Both the position numbers and the translations under genes were made by a program. From Ectopseudomonas mendocina (GTDB taxonomy: Bacteria > Pseudomonadota > Gammaproteobacteria > Pseudomonadales > Pseudomonadaceae): a DNA stretch of 64,000 nucleotides. The notes beneath the pieces are model-generated. The model was given only the letters and a program-made list of their open reading frames with translations, had not been told where the DNA came from and searched no databases. This document shows, in pieces, positions 8,239 through 16,538 of this stretch. Numbering within the stretch: position 1 is the stretch's first letter; the number at the start of each line of letters is the position of its first letter. The stretch lies in the NCBI RefSeq assembly GCF_016008875.1, contig NZ_JADTQG010000021.1:48758-112757 (forward strand). The letters are read 5' to 3'.

Positions 8239-8678
8239 GGCGAATTGACGGCGCCGCGCAGCACCTGCAGCGCGGCGCTGTCGTTTTCGGCCAGGCGAAT
8301 CAGCCAGTCGTCTCTACCTGCCTCGCCAGGCCAGCTCTCGGCCACCGTCTGCAGCCGTTCGAGCAATACCCGCTCGGCCTGCAATTCCAGTTTCTTGATC
8401 TGTTCGCGCAAGGCCGCCAGCTCGGCATCTTCGCCTGCTGCCCTGCGCCAGTGGCGGCGTGTCTGGCGCAAGGGCGAGATCACCTCGCGCTGCCAGGGCG
8501 CGGCCACTTCCGTCAGGGCGCGCAGGCGTTCCTCCAGGCAGCGCACGCCGCGTTGCTGCAGCCAGGCGCCAGTCAGCAGCAGGCAAACGTCGCTGCCCGC
8601 TTTCTGCAGTTCCAGGCAGGCCTGTTCCACACCTGGTCTGGCATAGAGTTCGAGGGCGAAATTCCACAGATCCTGCAC
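8235..8678 (-). CDS. TIGR02444 family protein of unknown function
   Basis: A 147-residue protein beginning MQDLWNFALELYARPGVEQ, with a helical body containing CLLLTGAWLQQRGV and a coiled-coil-prone middle (EDAELAALREQIKKLELQAERVLLERLQ). This matches the family found beside algP and the ABC-F gene in pseudomonads. No catalytic motif, signal peptide or membrane segment is visible. It is transcribed divergently from yheS with only 38 bp between the starts, so the promoters must be compact or overlapping. Confidence 0.8.
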   Translation of the reverse strand: MQDLWNFALELYARPGVEQACLELQKAGSDVCLLLTGAWLQQRGVRCLEERLRALTEVAAPWQREVISPLRQTRRHWRRAAGEDAELAALREQIKKLELQAERVLLERLQTVAESWPGEAGRDDWLIRLAENDSAALQVLRGAVNSP

Positions 8679-8716
8679 GCGGCCTCCGGGGCGATTTGAT
8701 AGACTCCGCGGCCATT

Positions 8717-10630
8717 ATGATCCGACTCCAGAACCTCACTCTACAGCGTGGTCCGCAACGCCTGCTCGAAGGCGCCGAGCTGACCCTGCACGCCGGTCAC
8801 AAGGCCGGTCTGATCGGTGCCAACGGCGCCGGTAAATCCAGCCTGTTCGCCCTGTTGCGTGGTGAGCTGACACCGGATGCCGGCGATTGCCTGCTGCCCG
8901 GCGACTGGCGTATCGCCCATATGCGCCAGGAGGTCGACAACCTCGAGCGGCTGGCCGTTGACTACGTGCTCGACGGCGATCACAACCTGCGCCGCGTGCA
9001 GGCCGAGTTGGCCGCAGCCGAGCAGAGCCACGACGGCGCCGCCATCGCCCGCCTGCACAGTGAACTGGACAGCGCCGACGGTTATACCGCCGATGCCCGC
9101 GCGCGCAAGCTGCTGGCTGGCCTGGGCTTCGAGAACGCGCAGATGGATCGCCGCGTCGGCGACTTCTCCGGTGGCTGGCGTATGCGCCTGAACCTGGCCC
9201 AGGCGCTGATGTGCCCGTCCGATCTGTTGCTGCTCGACGAGCCGACCAACCACCTGGATCTGGACGCGATTCTCTGGCTCGAAGGCTGGCTGCAGAGCTA
9301 CCCAGGCACCCTGCTGCTGATTTCCCACGACCGCGACTTTCTCGACGCCGTGGTCGACCACGTTGCCCATGTCGAGCAGCGCAAGCTGAACCTGTATCGC
9401 GGCGGCTACACGGCCTTCGAGCGCACTCGCGCCGAACGCCTGGCCCAGCAGCAACAGGCCTACGAGAAGCAGCAGGCGCAGCGCGCGCATATGGAAAAGT
9501 ACATCGCCCGCTTCAAGGCTCAGGCGACCAAGGCCCGCCAGGCGCAGAGCCGGATCAAGGCGCTGGAGCGCATGGAAGAGCTGAGTGCGGCGCACGTCGA
9601 CTCGCCCTTCGACTTCGTCTTCCGCGAGGCCGACAAGATCTCCACACCGCTGCTCAGCCTCAGCGAAGGCCGCCTGGGCTACGGCGACAAGACCATCCTG
9701 CAGCAGGTCAAGCTGAGCCTGGTGCCGGGTGCGCGCATCGGCCTGCTCGGCCCCAACGGTGCGGGCAAGTCGACGCTGATCAAGAACCTCTCCGCCGAGC
9801 TGCAGCCACTGAGCGGCAGCCTGACCCGCGGCGAGAACCTGGTGATTGGCTACTTCGCCCAGCATCAGCTCGACGCCCTGGATGACAAGGCCAGCCCGCT
9901 GCTGCACCTGCAGCGCATCGCACCGAGCGAGCGCGAGCAGACGCTGCGCGATTTCCTCGGCGGTTTCGATTTCCGTGGCGCGCGCTGCGACGAGCCGGTG
10001 GTGAATTTCTCCGGTGGCGAGAAAGCGCGCCTGGCTCTGGCATTGATCGCCTGGGGCAAACCCAACCTGCTGCTGCTCGATGAACCGACCAACCACCTCG
10101 ACCTGGAAATGCGCCTGGCGCTGACCATGGCTCTGCAGGAGTTCGCCGGTGCCGTGGTGGTGGTCTCGCACGACCGCCATCTGCTCAAGAGTACTACCGA
10201 CGAGTTCCTGCTGGTCGCCGATGGCCGCGTGGCGCCGTTCGACGGTGATCTCGATGATTACGCCCGTTGGCTGGTCGACTACCGTCAGCGCCAGGCACCG
10301 CCCAGCGCAGCGGCCGAAGGCGCTGCAGACAAGACCGACAAGCGTGCCCAGCGCCAGGCTGCCGCTGCGCTGCGTCAGCAACTGGCGCCGCACAAGAAAC
10401 AGGCCGAGAAGCTCGAGCAGGAACTGGGCAAGGTGCAGGAAAAGCTCGCCGCGGTGGAAACCCAGTTGGGCGACAGCAGTCTGTACGAAGCCGCGCGCAA
10501 GGACGAACTGCGCCAGCGCCTGGCCGAACAGGCGCAGCTCAAGGCGCGTGAATCCGAGTTGGAAGAGGCCTGGCTGCTGGCGCTGGAAACCCTGGAGGCG
10601 TTGCAGCAGCAACTGGAGGAAGCCGAGTAA
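8717..10630 (+). CDS. yheS: ABC-F family ATPase, YheS-like
   Basis: 637 residues from the ATG at 8717; an upstream open extension overlaps the divergent gene and was rejected. It has two ABC domains and no membrane part: Walker A motifs GANGAGKSS (about residues 35-43) and GPNGAGKST, signature motifs FSGGWRMRL and FSGGEKARL, and two LLLLDEPTNHLDL Walker B segments. A charged P-site-tRNA-interaction-motif linker joins the domains, and a coiled-coil C-terminal extension (after about residue 535) ends the protein. ABC-F proteins act on ribosomes. Sequence pattern and length fit E. coli YheS best. Confidence 0.93.
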   Translation: MIRLQNLTLQRGPQRLLEGAELTLHAGHKAGLIGANGAGKSSLFALLRGELTPDAGDCLLPGDWRIAHMRQEVDNLERLAVDYVLDGDHNLRRVQAELAAAEQSHDGAAIARLHSELDSADGYTADARARKLLAGLGFENAQMDRRVGDFSGGWRMRLNLAQALMCPSDLLLLDEPTNHLDLDAILWLEGWLQSYPGTLLLISHDRDFLDAVVDHVAHVEQRKLNLYRGGYTAFERTRAERLAQQQQAYEKQQAQRAHMEKYIARFKAQATKARQAQSRIKALERMEELSAAHVDSPFDFVFREADKISTPLLSLSEGRLGYGDKTILQQVKLSLVPGARIGLLGPNGAGKSTLIKNLSAELQPLSGSLTRGENLVIGYFAQHQLDALDDKASPLLHLQRIAPSEREQTLRDFLGGFDFRGARCDEPVVNFSGGEKARLALALIAWGKPNLLLLDEPTNHLDLEMRLALTMALQEFAGAVVVVSHDRHLLKSTTDEFLLVADGRVAPFDGDLDDYARWLVDYRQRQAPPSAAAEGAADKTDKRAQRQAAAALRQQLAPHKKQAEKLEQELGKVQEKLAAVETQLGDSSLYEAARKDELRQRLAEQAQLKARESELEEAWLLALETLEALQQQLEEAE

Positions 10631-11169
10631 TGGAACAGCTGGAACTGCTGATGGCCTGGCGCGAGCCGCTGATTCGTGCTGGCCAGGTACTGCTGATCAT
10701 CCTGCTGGCATGGATCGCTCAGCGCATTCTCACCCGCGCCATCAGCCGCCTTGGCGCGCGCTACAGCCTGTTGCCGGCAGAAGTGTTGCAGCCGCTGCGC
10801 GGCCTGGTGCGCTGGCTGATCATGGGCAGCGCACTGCTCATGGTGCTGGAGCGCCTGGGCGTATCGGCGAACGTGCTGTGGACGGCGCTGACCGGGTTCA
10901 CCGCTGTCGCTGCGGTGGCGTTCTTCGCCATCTGGAGCGTGCTGTCGAACATGTTCTGTGCGCTGCTGATCTTCACCATGGGCCCGTTTCGCCTGGGCGA
11001 TACCGTCGAGGTCATCGACAGCGCCGACAAACCCGGGGTGAAAGGGCGGGTGATCGCCATCAACCTGTTCTACACCACCCTGCAGGACCTCGACGAAAAC
11101 GCCGCCGGCGCATTGTTGCAGGTGCCCAACAGCCTGTTCTTCCAGAAGTCGGTACGCCGCTGGCGCTGA
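10630..11169 (+). CDS. Short MscS-like mechanosensitive channel protein
   Basis: 179 residues whose ATG shares one base with the yheS stop codon. There are probably three or four membrane helices (about 12-30, 56-75, 85-118), then the conserved FFAIWSVLSNMF pore-helix region and a single beta domain (GDTVEVIDSADKPGVKGRVIAIN) ending at LLQVPNSLFFQKS. It lacks the alpha/beta cytoplasmic vestibule of full MscS. Because the neighbours are intact and the end is clean, this is probably a natural short family member rather than a truncation. Confidence 0.82.
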   Translation: MEQLELLMAWREPLIRAGQVLLIILLAWIAQRILTRAISRLGARYSLLPAEVLQPLRGLVRWLIMGSALLMVLERLGVSANVLWTALTGFTAVAAVAFFAIWSVLSNMFCALLIFTMGPFRLGDTVEVIDSADKPGVKGRVIAINLFYTTLQDLDENAAGALLQVPNSLFFQKSVRRWR

Positions 11170-11232
11170 ATGCGGGGGCAGGAGTAGGCTGTAGCGCTCT
11201 CTCCCTGATTTCCGCTTTTCGAGGTACGCATC

Positions 11233-11865
11233 ATGGCATTGGAAACCTGGCTCGCTTTCTTCGTCGCCTGCTGGGTGATCAGCCTGTCGCCAGGTGCCGG
11301 TGCCGTGGCCTCGATGTCAGCCGGCATGCAGTACGGCTTCTGGCGCGGCTACTGGAACGCGCTCGGCCTGCAGCTCGGTCTGGCCCTGCAGATCGCCATC
11401 GTCGCTGCGGGTGTGGGCGCGATCCTGGCCGCCTCGGCTCTGGCCTTCAGCCTGATCAAATGGTTCGGCGTGGCCTACCTGATGTTCCTCGCCTACAAAC
11501 AGTGGGTCGCTCTGCCCAGCGATCTGGATACCGGCGCGGCCGAGCGCCCCATTGGCCGGCCACTGACCCTGGTGCTGCGTGGTTTCCTGGTCAATTTCAG
11601 CAACCCCAAGGCGATCGTCTTCATGCTTGCGGTGCTGCCGCAGTTCATCAACCCGCATGCGCCGCTGGTGGGGCAGTACCTGGTGATGGGCGTGACCATG
11701 ATCGCCGTGGATCTGATCGTCATGGCCGGCTATACCGGCCTCGCCTCACGCGTACTGCGCCTGCTGCGCACGCCGCGCCAGCAGCGGGTGATGAATCGCA
11801 GTTTCGCTGCGCTGTTCGCCGCCGCTGCCGGCCTGCTGGCCACGGTCAAGCGCGCCGCCGTCTGA
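11233..11865 (+). CDS. LysE/RhtB-family amino acid exporter
   Basis: A 210-residue inner-membrane protein with about six hydrophobic segments. The family motif near the N terminus (SLSPGAGAVASMSAGMQYGF) and the LRGFLVNFSNPKAIVFMLAVLP segment in the middle are typical of RhtB/LysE threonine, homoserine or lysine exporters. The substrate cannot be inferred. It stands alone after the MscS-like gene with its own probable ribosome site (GAGGTACGC) before the ATG. Confidence 0.88.
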   Translation: MALETWLAFFVACWVISLSPGAGAVASMSAGMQYGFWRGYWNALGLQLGLALQIAIVAAGVGAILAASALAFSLIKWFGVAYLMFLAYKQWVALPSDLDTGAAERPIGRPLTLVLRGFLVNFSNPKAIVFMLAVLPQFINPHAPLVGQYLVMGVTMIAVDLIVMAGYTGLASRVLRLLRTPRQQRVMNRSFAALFAAAAGLLATVKRAAV

Positions 11866-11883
11866 CACCCTCGCGCTCAATCC

Positions 11884-11972
11884 TGTAGGCGCGAACGGGC
11901 GGTGTTCCGCTTTATTCGCGATCCGAGCCGGGCATGGAGCCGGGCCCGATCGCGAATAAATTCGCTCCTACC
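11884..11972. repeat. REP-type inverted repeat
   Basis: Outer arms TGTAGGCGCGAA and TTCGCTCCTA, with inner ATTCGCGATC/GATCGCGAAT, make a long imperfect hairpin typical of Pseudomonas REP units. It lies between the LysE gene and the FTR1 gene. Confidence 0.75.
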
Positions 11973-12100
11973 AAGGCGATGGCCTGGCCTGAGCGAAGGT
12001 GGTTTAGTCAGTTTGTTACCAAATATTTCATATTTTCCTTGTCTGTGCGGGCTCGTCCGGCAACAATTTAATGCCACCCATTCTCGTTTGGGATGCATTA

Positions 12101-13990
12101 ATGATCCGCTTCCGTTCCCCCCTTTCCTGGCTGATGCTGCCGTTGCTGGCCTGCCTCAGCTTTCTCGCCGTCGGCGAGCCTTTGGATGGCGCCTCCCAGG
12201 CGCTGCACCTGATTGGTTATATCGGCGCTGATTACCCTGCCACCGTCGCGGGCGGCCAGGTCGTCGATGCTGGCGAATACCAGGAGCAATTGGAGTTTCT
12301 CGATGTGCTGCAGGGCTTGATCGTCGCCCTGCCGGCTCAGGCCGGACGTGCCGAGCTGGAGCAGGGCGTGGCCGATCTGCGCCAGGCCGTTACCCTGCGC
12401 AGGCCCGGCGAAGAGGTTTCCAGCTCGGCACGCCAACTCGGCGCACGCCTGGCCGATCTTTATCAGGTGTCACTGACGCCGGTACTGACGCCGGACCCGG
12501 AGCGTGGTGCGCCGCTCTACGCCCAGCACTGCTCGGTTTGCCATGGCGATACCGGGTTGGGCGACGGGCCGGCCGGCATTGGCCTGGAGCCGCCACCGGC
12601 CAATCTGCGCGACGCCGCGCGCCTAGACCGGCTGAGCCTTTACGATCTCTACAACACCCTAAGCCTGGGCATCGAAGGCACCGACATGCCGGCCTTCGCC
12701 GACCAGCTCGACGACCGTCAGCGCTGGGATCTGGCTGTCTATATCGCTGGCTTCACCGCTGTGCCGGCGCAGGGCAAGGCACGTTTCGCCATGAGCGAGC
12801 TGGCCGGCCGCACGCCTGCCGAAATCGCCGCTGCTGGTGGCGATGTCGCCGCGTTCCGCGCCCAACGCGCGCATCCGGTGCTGGAGCAGCGTGGCCCGCA
12901 ACAGTTGATCGGCTACACCCGCGAAACCCTGGAGCGCAGCCTGCAGGCCTACCGCGATGGTGACCGCGAGCAGGCCTACGACCTTTCCGTCGGCGCCTAC
13001 CTGGAAGGTTTCGAGTTGGTCGAAAGCGCCCTCGACAACCTCGATGCGGTGCAGCGCAAGACCACCGAGCGAGCCCTGATGGCCTACCGGCAGGCGCTGC
13101 AGGATAGCGCCGGCGTCGCGCAGGCGGCTCAGGCGCTTGAGCTGGCCAAGGTCGAACTGGACAAGTCCGCCGCGCTGCTCGCCGATGGTGCCATGGACGG
13201 CAGCCTGAGCTTCTTCGCCAGCCTGCTGATTCTGCTGCGGGAGGGCCTGGAAGCCATCCTGGTGCTGGCGGCGATTCTCGCCTTCCTGCGTAACACCGGG
13301 CAGCAGCAGGCGGTGCGCAGCGTGCACATCGGCTGGGGGCTGGCGCTGCTCGCCGGGGTCGGCACCTGGGCGGTGGCAGCGTACGTGATCGACGTCAGCG
13401 GCGCCCAGCGCGAACTGCTCGAAGGGATCACCGCGCTGTTCGCGAGCGTGGTGCTATTGTGGGTCGGCGTGTGGATGCACGACCGCCGCCATGCTGCGGC
13501 CTGGCAGGACTACATCAAGAGCAGCCTGGTCGGCGGCGGTGGCCGATTCGGCTTTGCCGTGCTGGCGTTCTTCTCGGTCTATCGCGAGCTGTTCGAAGTC
13601 ATCCTGTTCTATGAAACCCTCTGGCTGCAGGCCGGGCCTGACGGGCACGGCGCGGTGCTGGCCGGCGCTGCCGCCGCGCTGGTGCTGCTGATCGGCCTGG
13701 CCTGGGTGATCCTGCGTGGCTCGCGCAAGCTGCCGCTGGCCACCTTCTTCGGCATCAATGCGGTGTTGCTGTGCGTGTTGTCCGTGGTCTTCGCCGGCCA
13801 TGGCGTGGCCGCGCTGCAGGAAGCCGGCGTGCTCGGCACGCGCCCGGTGGCGTTCTTCGAGTTCGACTGGCTGGGCATCCACGCCGACGCCTGGAGCCTG
13901 TCCGCTCAGGGCCTGGCGCTGGCCGGCATCGCGCTGCTGTATGGGCGCAGCCTGTTGGGCGAGCGTCGGCGTCTGGCCGAACAGGACTGA
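12101..13990 (+). CDS. Cytochrome c / FTR1-family ferrous iron permease fusion
   Basis: 629 residues from the ATG at 12101. An N-terminal signal segment (SWLMLPLLACLSFLAVGEP) is followed by a periplasmic domain that contains a class I cytochrome c haem site, CSVCHG (near residue 144), with a distal Met ligand in GTDMPAFADQL. The second half is a multi-spanning FTR1-type permease with the metal motif REGLEAILV and a second REXXE-like motif, YRELFEVILF. It probably couples Fe(II) oxidation or electron handling to iron import across the inner membrane. No Fur box is obvious upstream. Confidence 0.88.
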   Translation: MIRFRSPLSWLMLPLLACLSFLAVGEPLDGASQALHLIGYIGADYPATVAGGQVVDAGEYQEQLEFLDVLQGLIVALPAQAGRAELEQGVADLRQAVTLRRPGEEVSSSARQLGARLADLYQVSLTPVLTPDPERGAPLYAQHCSVCHGDTGLGDGPAGIGLEPPPANLRDAARLDRLSLYDLYNTLSLGIEGTDMPAFADQLDDRQRWDLAVYIAGFTAVPAQGKARFAMSELAGRTPAEIAAAGGDVAAFRAQRAHPVLEQRGPQQLIGYTRETLERSLQAYRDGDREQAYDLSVGAYLEGFELVESALDNLDAVQRKTTERALMAYRQALQDSAGVAQAAQALELAKVELDKSAALLADGAMDGSLSFFASLLILLREGLEAILVLAAILAFLRNTGQQQAVRSVHIGWGLALLAGVGTWAVAAYVIDVSGAQRELLEGITALFASVVLLWVGVWMHDRRHAAAWQDYIKSSLVGGGGRFGFAVLAFFSVYRELFEVILFYETLWLQAGPDGHGAVLAGAAAALVLLIGLAWVILRGSRKLPLATFFGINAVLLCVLSVVFAGHGVAALQEAGVLGTRPVAFFEFDWLGIHADAWSLSAQGLALAGIALLYGRSLLGERRRLAEQD

Positions 13991-14000
13991 AAGGGTGATT

Positions 14001-14025
14001 CGAGGGCGGTTTCGCCGCCCTCGTT
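14001..14025 (+). terminator. Stem-loop after the FTR1 gene
   Basis: CGAGGGCGG/CCGCCCTCG with a five-base loop lies 10 bp after the stop. The T-tract is poor (TTGCCTC), so efficiency is uncertain. Confidence 0.55.
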
Positions 14026-14105
14026 GCCTCATAGCGTGAACCGCTGCCACGACAGCGAGTCTCAGTGCACCTAGGCTGGTTCCAATTTCTTTGCCGAGTG
14101 CACGC

Positions 14106-14441
14106 ATGTCTTCCTCGATCCATTCCACTCATTACGCCGACAGCCCTGATCTGGCGTTGGCTGCTCTGCGTCATCCCTCTCTGGAGCAAGCGCTTTCGGC
14201 AGCCTGCGCTCAACTGGCCGTGCGCGAAGCTTTTCTGGCTGCGTTGCGTGATCCGGCCATCGGCCCGCAGCCAAGGTTGCTGCTGGCGGTTTCCGGTGCC
14301 GACCTGCAAGGTCAGCGGCGTTTGGCTGCGTTGGTCGCCGAGCTGCTGCCGGACGAGGTGGAGCTGGATCTGATCGAGCTGGCCGACGACAACCTGTCGC
14401 GTGCCGTACGCGAGCGCTGCGAGCCGTTCTATAAGTCCTGA
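14106..14441 (+). CDS. SseB C-terminal domain-like protein
   Basis: A 111-residue protein from the ATG at 14106 (MSSSIHSTHY...). The second half, with LLLAVSGADLQGQRRLAALVAELLPDEVELDLI and a final SRAVRERCEPFYKS, resembles the C-terminal domain of enhanced-serine-sensitivity protein SseB, without the usual N-terminal domain. Nothing catalytic is visible. It precedes yaiI by about 50 bp on the same strand. The family assignment is by pattern recognition and is moderate; the cellular role is unknown. Confidence 0.65.
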   Translation: MSSSIHSTHYADSPDLALAALRHPSLEQALSAACAQLAVREAFLAALRDPAIGPQPRLLLAVSGADLQGQRRLAALVAELLPDEVELDLIELADDNLSRAVRERCEPFYKS

Positions 14442-14493
14442 GGCGTCCGCCTGCTGGCATACTGCGCGCTGGTTTCTCTGCGGAAGTTGCTGC

Positions 14494-14943
14494 ATGCGCG
14501 TATGGATCGACGCCGATGCCTGCCCTCGGGCGGCGCGGGATCAGGTGGTCAAGTTCGCCCTCAAGCGGGGTTTCGAGGTGGTGCTGGTGGCTGGACAGGC
14601 CGTGGCCCGGCCGAATTTCGCCTGCGTGAAACTGATCGTGGTGCCCAGCGGGCCGGATGCGGCGGACGATCATCTGGTCGAGCATGCCGTGCCCGGTGAA
14701 CTGGTGATCTGCAGTGACGTGCCGCTGGCCGACCGTCTGGTGAAGAAGGGTGTTGCCGCGCTCGACCCGCGTGGCCGCGAGTTCGACGAGCGCAACATGG
14801 GCGAGCGCCTGGCGGTACGCAACCTGTTCACCGACCTGCGCGAGCAGGGCCAGGTGGGCGGCGGCCAGGCGCCCTATTCCGAGAAGGATCGCCAGGCCTT
14901 CGCCAATGCGCTGGACCGGATTCTCACACGCTTGAGTCGCTAG
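14494..14943 (+). CDS. yaiI: YaiI/YqxD family protein (UPF0178)
   Basis: 149 residues beginning MRVWIDADACPRAARDQVVKFA, a PIN-like acidic pattern (D6, D8) typical of the YaiI/YqxD family. Downstream are VVPSGPDAADDHLVEHA, the ICSDVPLADRLV strand and the DPRGREFDERNMGERLAVRNL motif. The biochemical function is not established; a nuclease-like fold is assumed from the acidic cluster. It is convergent with the thioesterase gene across a palindromic repeat. Confidence 0.9.
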   Translation: MRVWIDADACPRAARDQVVKFALKRGFEVVLVAGQAVARPNFACVKLIVVPSGPDAADDHLVEHAVPGELVICSDVPLADRLVKKGVAALDPRGREFDERNMGERLAVRNLFTDLREQGQVGGGQAPYSEKDRQAFANALDRILTRLSR

Positions 14944-14962
14944 CCAGGCTGCGCACCGCTTA

Positions 14963-15024
14963 TGTGGGAGGCGCTTTAGCAGCGATCAAGGTGGCGCCAG
15001 TCGCGGCTGAAGCCCCTCCCACAA
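14963..15024. repeat. Palindromic repeat between convergent genes
   Basis: TGTGGGAGGCGCTTTAGC pairs imperfectly with GGCTGAAGCCCCTCCCACA. A related unit occurs at 51696-51755. It may serve as a bidirectional terminator for yaiI and the thioesterase gene. Confidence 0.75.
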
Positions 15025-15037
15025 TGTGCGTTGCCCA

Positions 15038-15505
15038 CTACCCACACAGATAGGTGCCGGTGCCCACGGCCACCAGCACGTTTTCATCGTTATGCAGCTC
15101 CATGCGGATCACCGCCACCTTGTTGCCGGCGCGCAGCGGCATGGCCGTGGCGGTAAAGCGCTGGCCGCGTCCGGGGCGCAGGTAGTCGATGCGCAGGTCG
15201 ATGGTGCCGAGCTTGGACAGCTTACTCATGCGCTCGGCTGCCGGCAGGTGCTGGTGGTTGGCGAACGCACCGATCAGCGCCATGGCGCCGCCGCATACAT
15301 CGAGCAGGGAAGAGATCACGCCGCCGTGCAGGATGCCGTGGACGAAGTTGCCGATCAGCTCGGGTTTCATCGGCAGCTGCATGGTCACCTGCGCCTCGCT
15401 CAGTTCAACGATCTCGATGCCGAGCAATTGGTTGAACGGGATGCGCTGGAAGAAGGCAGTCACGGCCTGTTGCAGGTCGGTTTCCAGAGTGAAGGGGGCT
15501 GACAT
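15038..15505 (-). CDS. Hotdog-fold thioesterase family protein (YigI-like)
   Basis: 155 residues counting from the ATG at 15505 (MSAPFTLETDLQQAV). The motif NFVHGILHGGVISSLLDVCGG is the PaaI/YigI-type hotdog catalytic helix with the conserved HGG, followed by the IDLRIDYLRPG strand and a final VGTGTYL. It should hydrolyse an acyl-CoA thioester; the substrate is unknown. An in-frame upstream extension to 15571 exists but starts with a poor, Arg-rich sequence and was not used. Confidence 0.86.
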   Translation of the reverse strand: MSAPFTLETDLQQAVTAFFQRIPFNQLLGIEIVELSEAQVTMQLPMKPELIGNFVHGILHGGVISSLLDVCGGAMALIGAFANHQHLPAAERMSKLSKLGTIDLRIDYLRPGRGQRFTATAMPLRAGNKVAVIRMELHNDENVLVAVGTGTYLCG

Positions 15506-15619
15506 GCGTGGTGGCTCCGTCGATCGGTACCTGACACGCTGACGCAGCGTACAAGCTTTGGCCAGAGGCAATGCCGGACTGCCTTGAGCAATGTCCGGAT
15601 CGGCCTGTCACGTCGCTTT

Positions 15620-15691
15620 TGTAGGAGCGAATTCATTCGCGATTTGCCTGGCATGACGCCTGCGACCTTCGCGGATGAATCCGCTCCTACC
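15620..15691. repeat. REP-type inverted repeat
   Basis: TGTAGGAGCGAATTCATTCGCG pairs with CGCGGATGAATCCGCTCCTAC in a long imperfect hairpin. It lies in the gap between the elbB stop and the thioesterase gene, both on the minus strand. Confidence 0.8.
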
Positions 15692-15703
15692 TCCCGCCTC
15701 GAC

Positions 15704-16363
15704 TCAGTGGTGCGTCAGCTCCAGCACGCGGTCGATCATCTTGTTGATGCCCGATGCCGCCTCGGCGATGGATTTGGCGAGCATGTAGGCGGGCGTGGTC
15801 ACCAGCTTGCGCTCGCTGTCTTCGATGATCTCGCTGACCTCGCACTCATGGTGCTCGGCGCCCATCTGGGTCAGGGCGGCGGCGGTGTCGTGATCGCTGC
15901 CGATGGTGCATACCACCCCGGCGCCGAAGATCTTCGCCGCCAGTGCCGGCGCGATGCACATCAGGCCGACCGGCTTGCCGGCGTCGACGAAGGCCTTGCA
16001 GGCGGCCAGCACGTCGGGTTGCACGGTGCAGCCGGCGCCATTGGTGGCAAAGTCGGAGAGGTTCTTCGCCACGCCGAAGCCGCCGGGCATGATCAGTGCG
16101 TCGAACTCGGCGACGTGCAGTTGCTTGACGTCCTTGATCTCGCCACGGGCGATACGGGCCGACTCCACCAGGACGTTACGCGACTCGTTCATCTCGTCGC
16201 CGCTGTAGTGGTCGACCACGTGCAGCTGCGGCACGTTGGGAGCGAAGCACTGCACCTGGGCGCCACGCTGGTCGAGGCGCAGCAGGGTGATCACGCTTTC
16301 ATGGATCTCGGCGCCATCGTAGACGCCACAGCCGGACAGAATCACTGCCACTTTCTTGCTCAT
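15704..16363 (-). CDS. elbB: ElbB, isoprenoid-biosynthesis-associated glyoxalase (DJ-1/PfpI superfamily)
   Basis: 219 residues starting MSKKVAVILSGCGVYDGAEIHES, characteristic of ElbB. The flavodoxin-like class I glutamine amidotransferase fold shows the ALIMPGGFGVAKNLSDFA loop and a nucleophile-elbow Cys in GLMCIAPALAAKIFG. The E. coli protein has glyoxalase activity and was linked to isoprenoid synthesis in engineered strains; its natural role is unclear. It is divergent from the sterol desaturase gene, with 175 bp between them. Confidence 0.92.
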   Translation of the reverse strand: MSKKVAVILSGCGVYDGAEIHESVITLLRLDQRGAQVQCFAPNVPQLHVVDHYSGDEMNESRNVLVESARIARGEIKDVKQLHVAEFDALIMPGGFGVAKNLSDFATNGAGCTVQPDVLAACKAFVDAGKPVGLMCIAPALAAKIFGAGVVCTIGSDHDTAAALTQMGAEHHECEVSEIIEDSERKLVTTPAYMLAKSIAEAASGINKMIDRVLELTHH

Positions 16364-16538
16364 GCTCGACTCCTGGTGAGGAAAGGCGCGACCGTGAAAC
16401 GGGCGCGGATGTTACTCGTTATTAGATTGTCGCCAAATGCCACTCGGGCTGTCATTTGCAGCCGTGAAGCCTGGCGAAGCTGCGCATAGGATGGATAACA
16501 GCCCATTCCCGACACAAGTACAACGATATGGCGCAGTC

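Noticed and set aside
8741..10612. Long minus-strand open frame opposite yheS
   Set aside because: It mirrors the ABC-F gene in a complementary frame of GC-rich DNA and has no recognisable protein motifs.
10630..11169. MscS gene truncated by mutation
   Set aside because: The end is clean, no remnant of a C-terminal domain follows, and short MscS-like proteins are known at this position in Pseudomonas.
10149..11888. Plus-strand open frame spanning yheS, MscS-like and LysE genes
   Set aside because: It is out of frame with three well-supported genes and is rich in Arg/Ser/Trp, as expected for a shadow frame.
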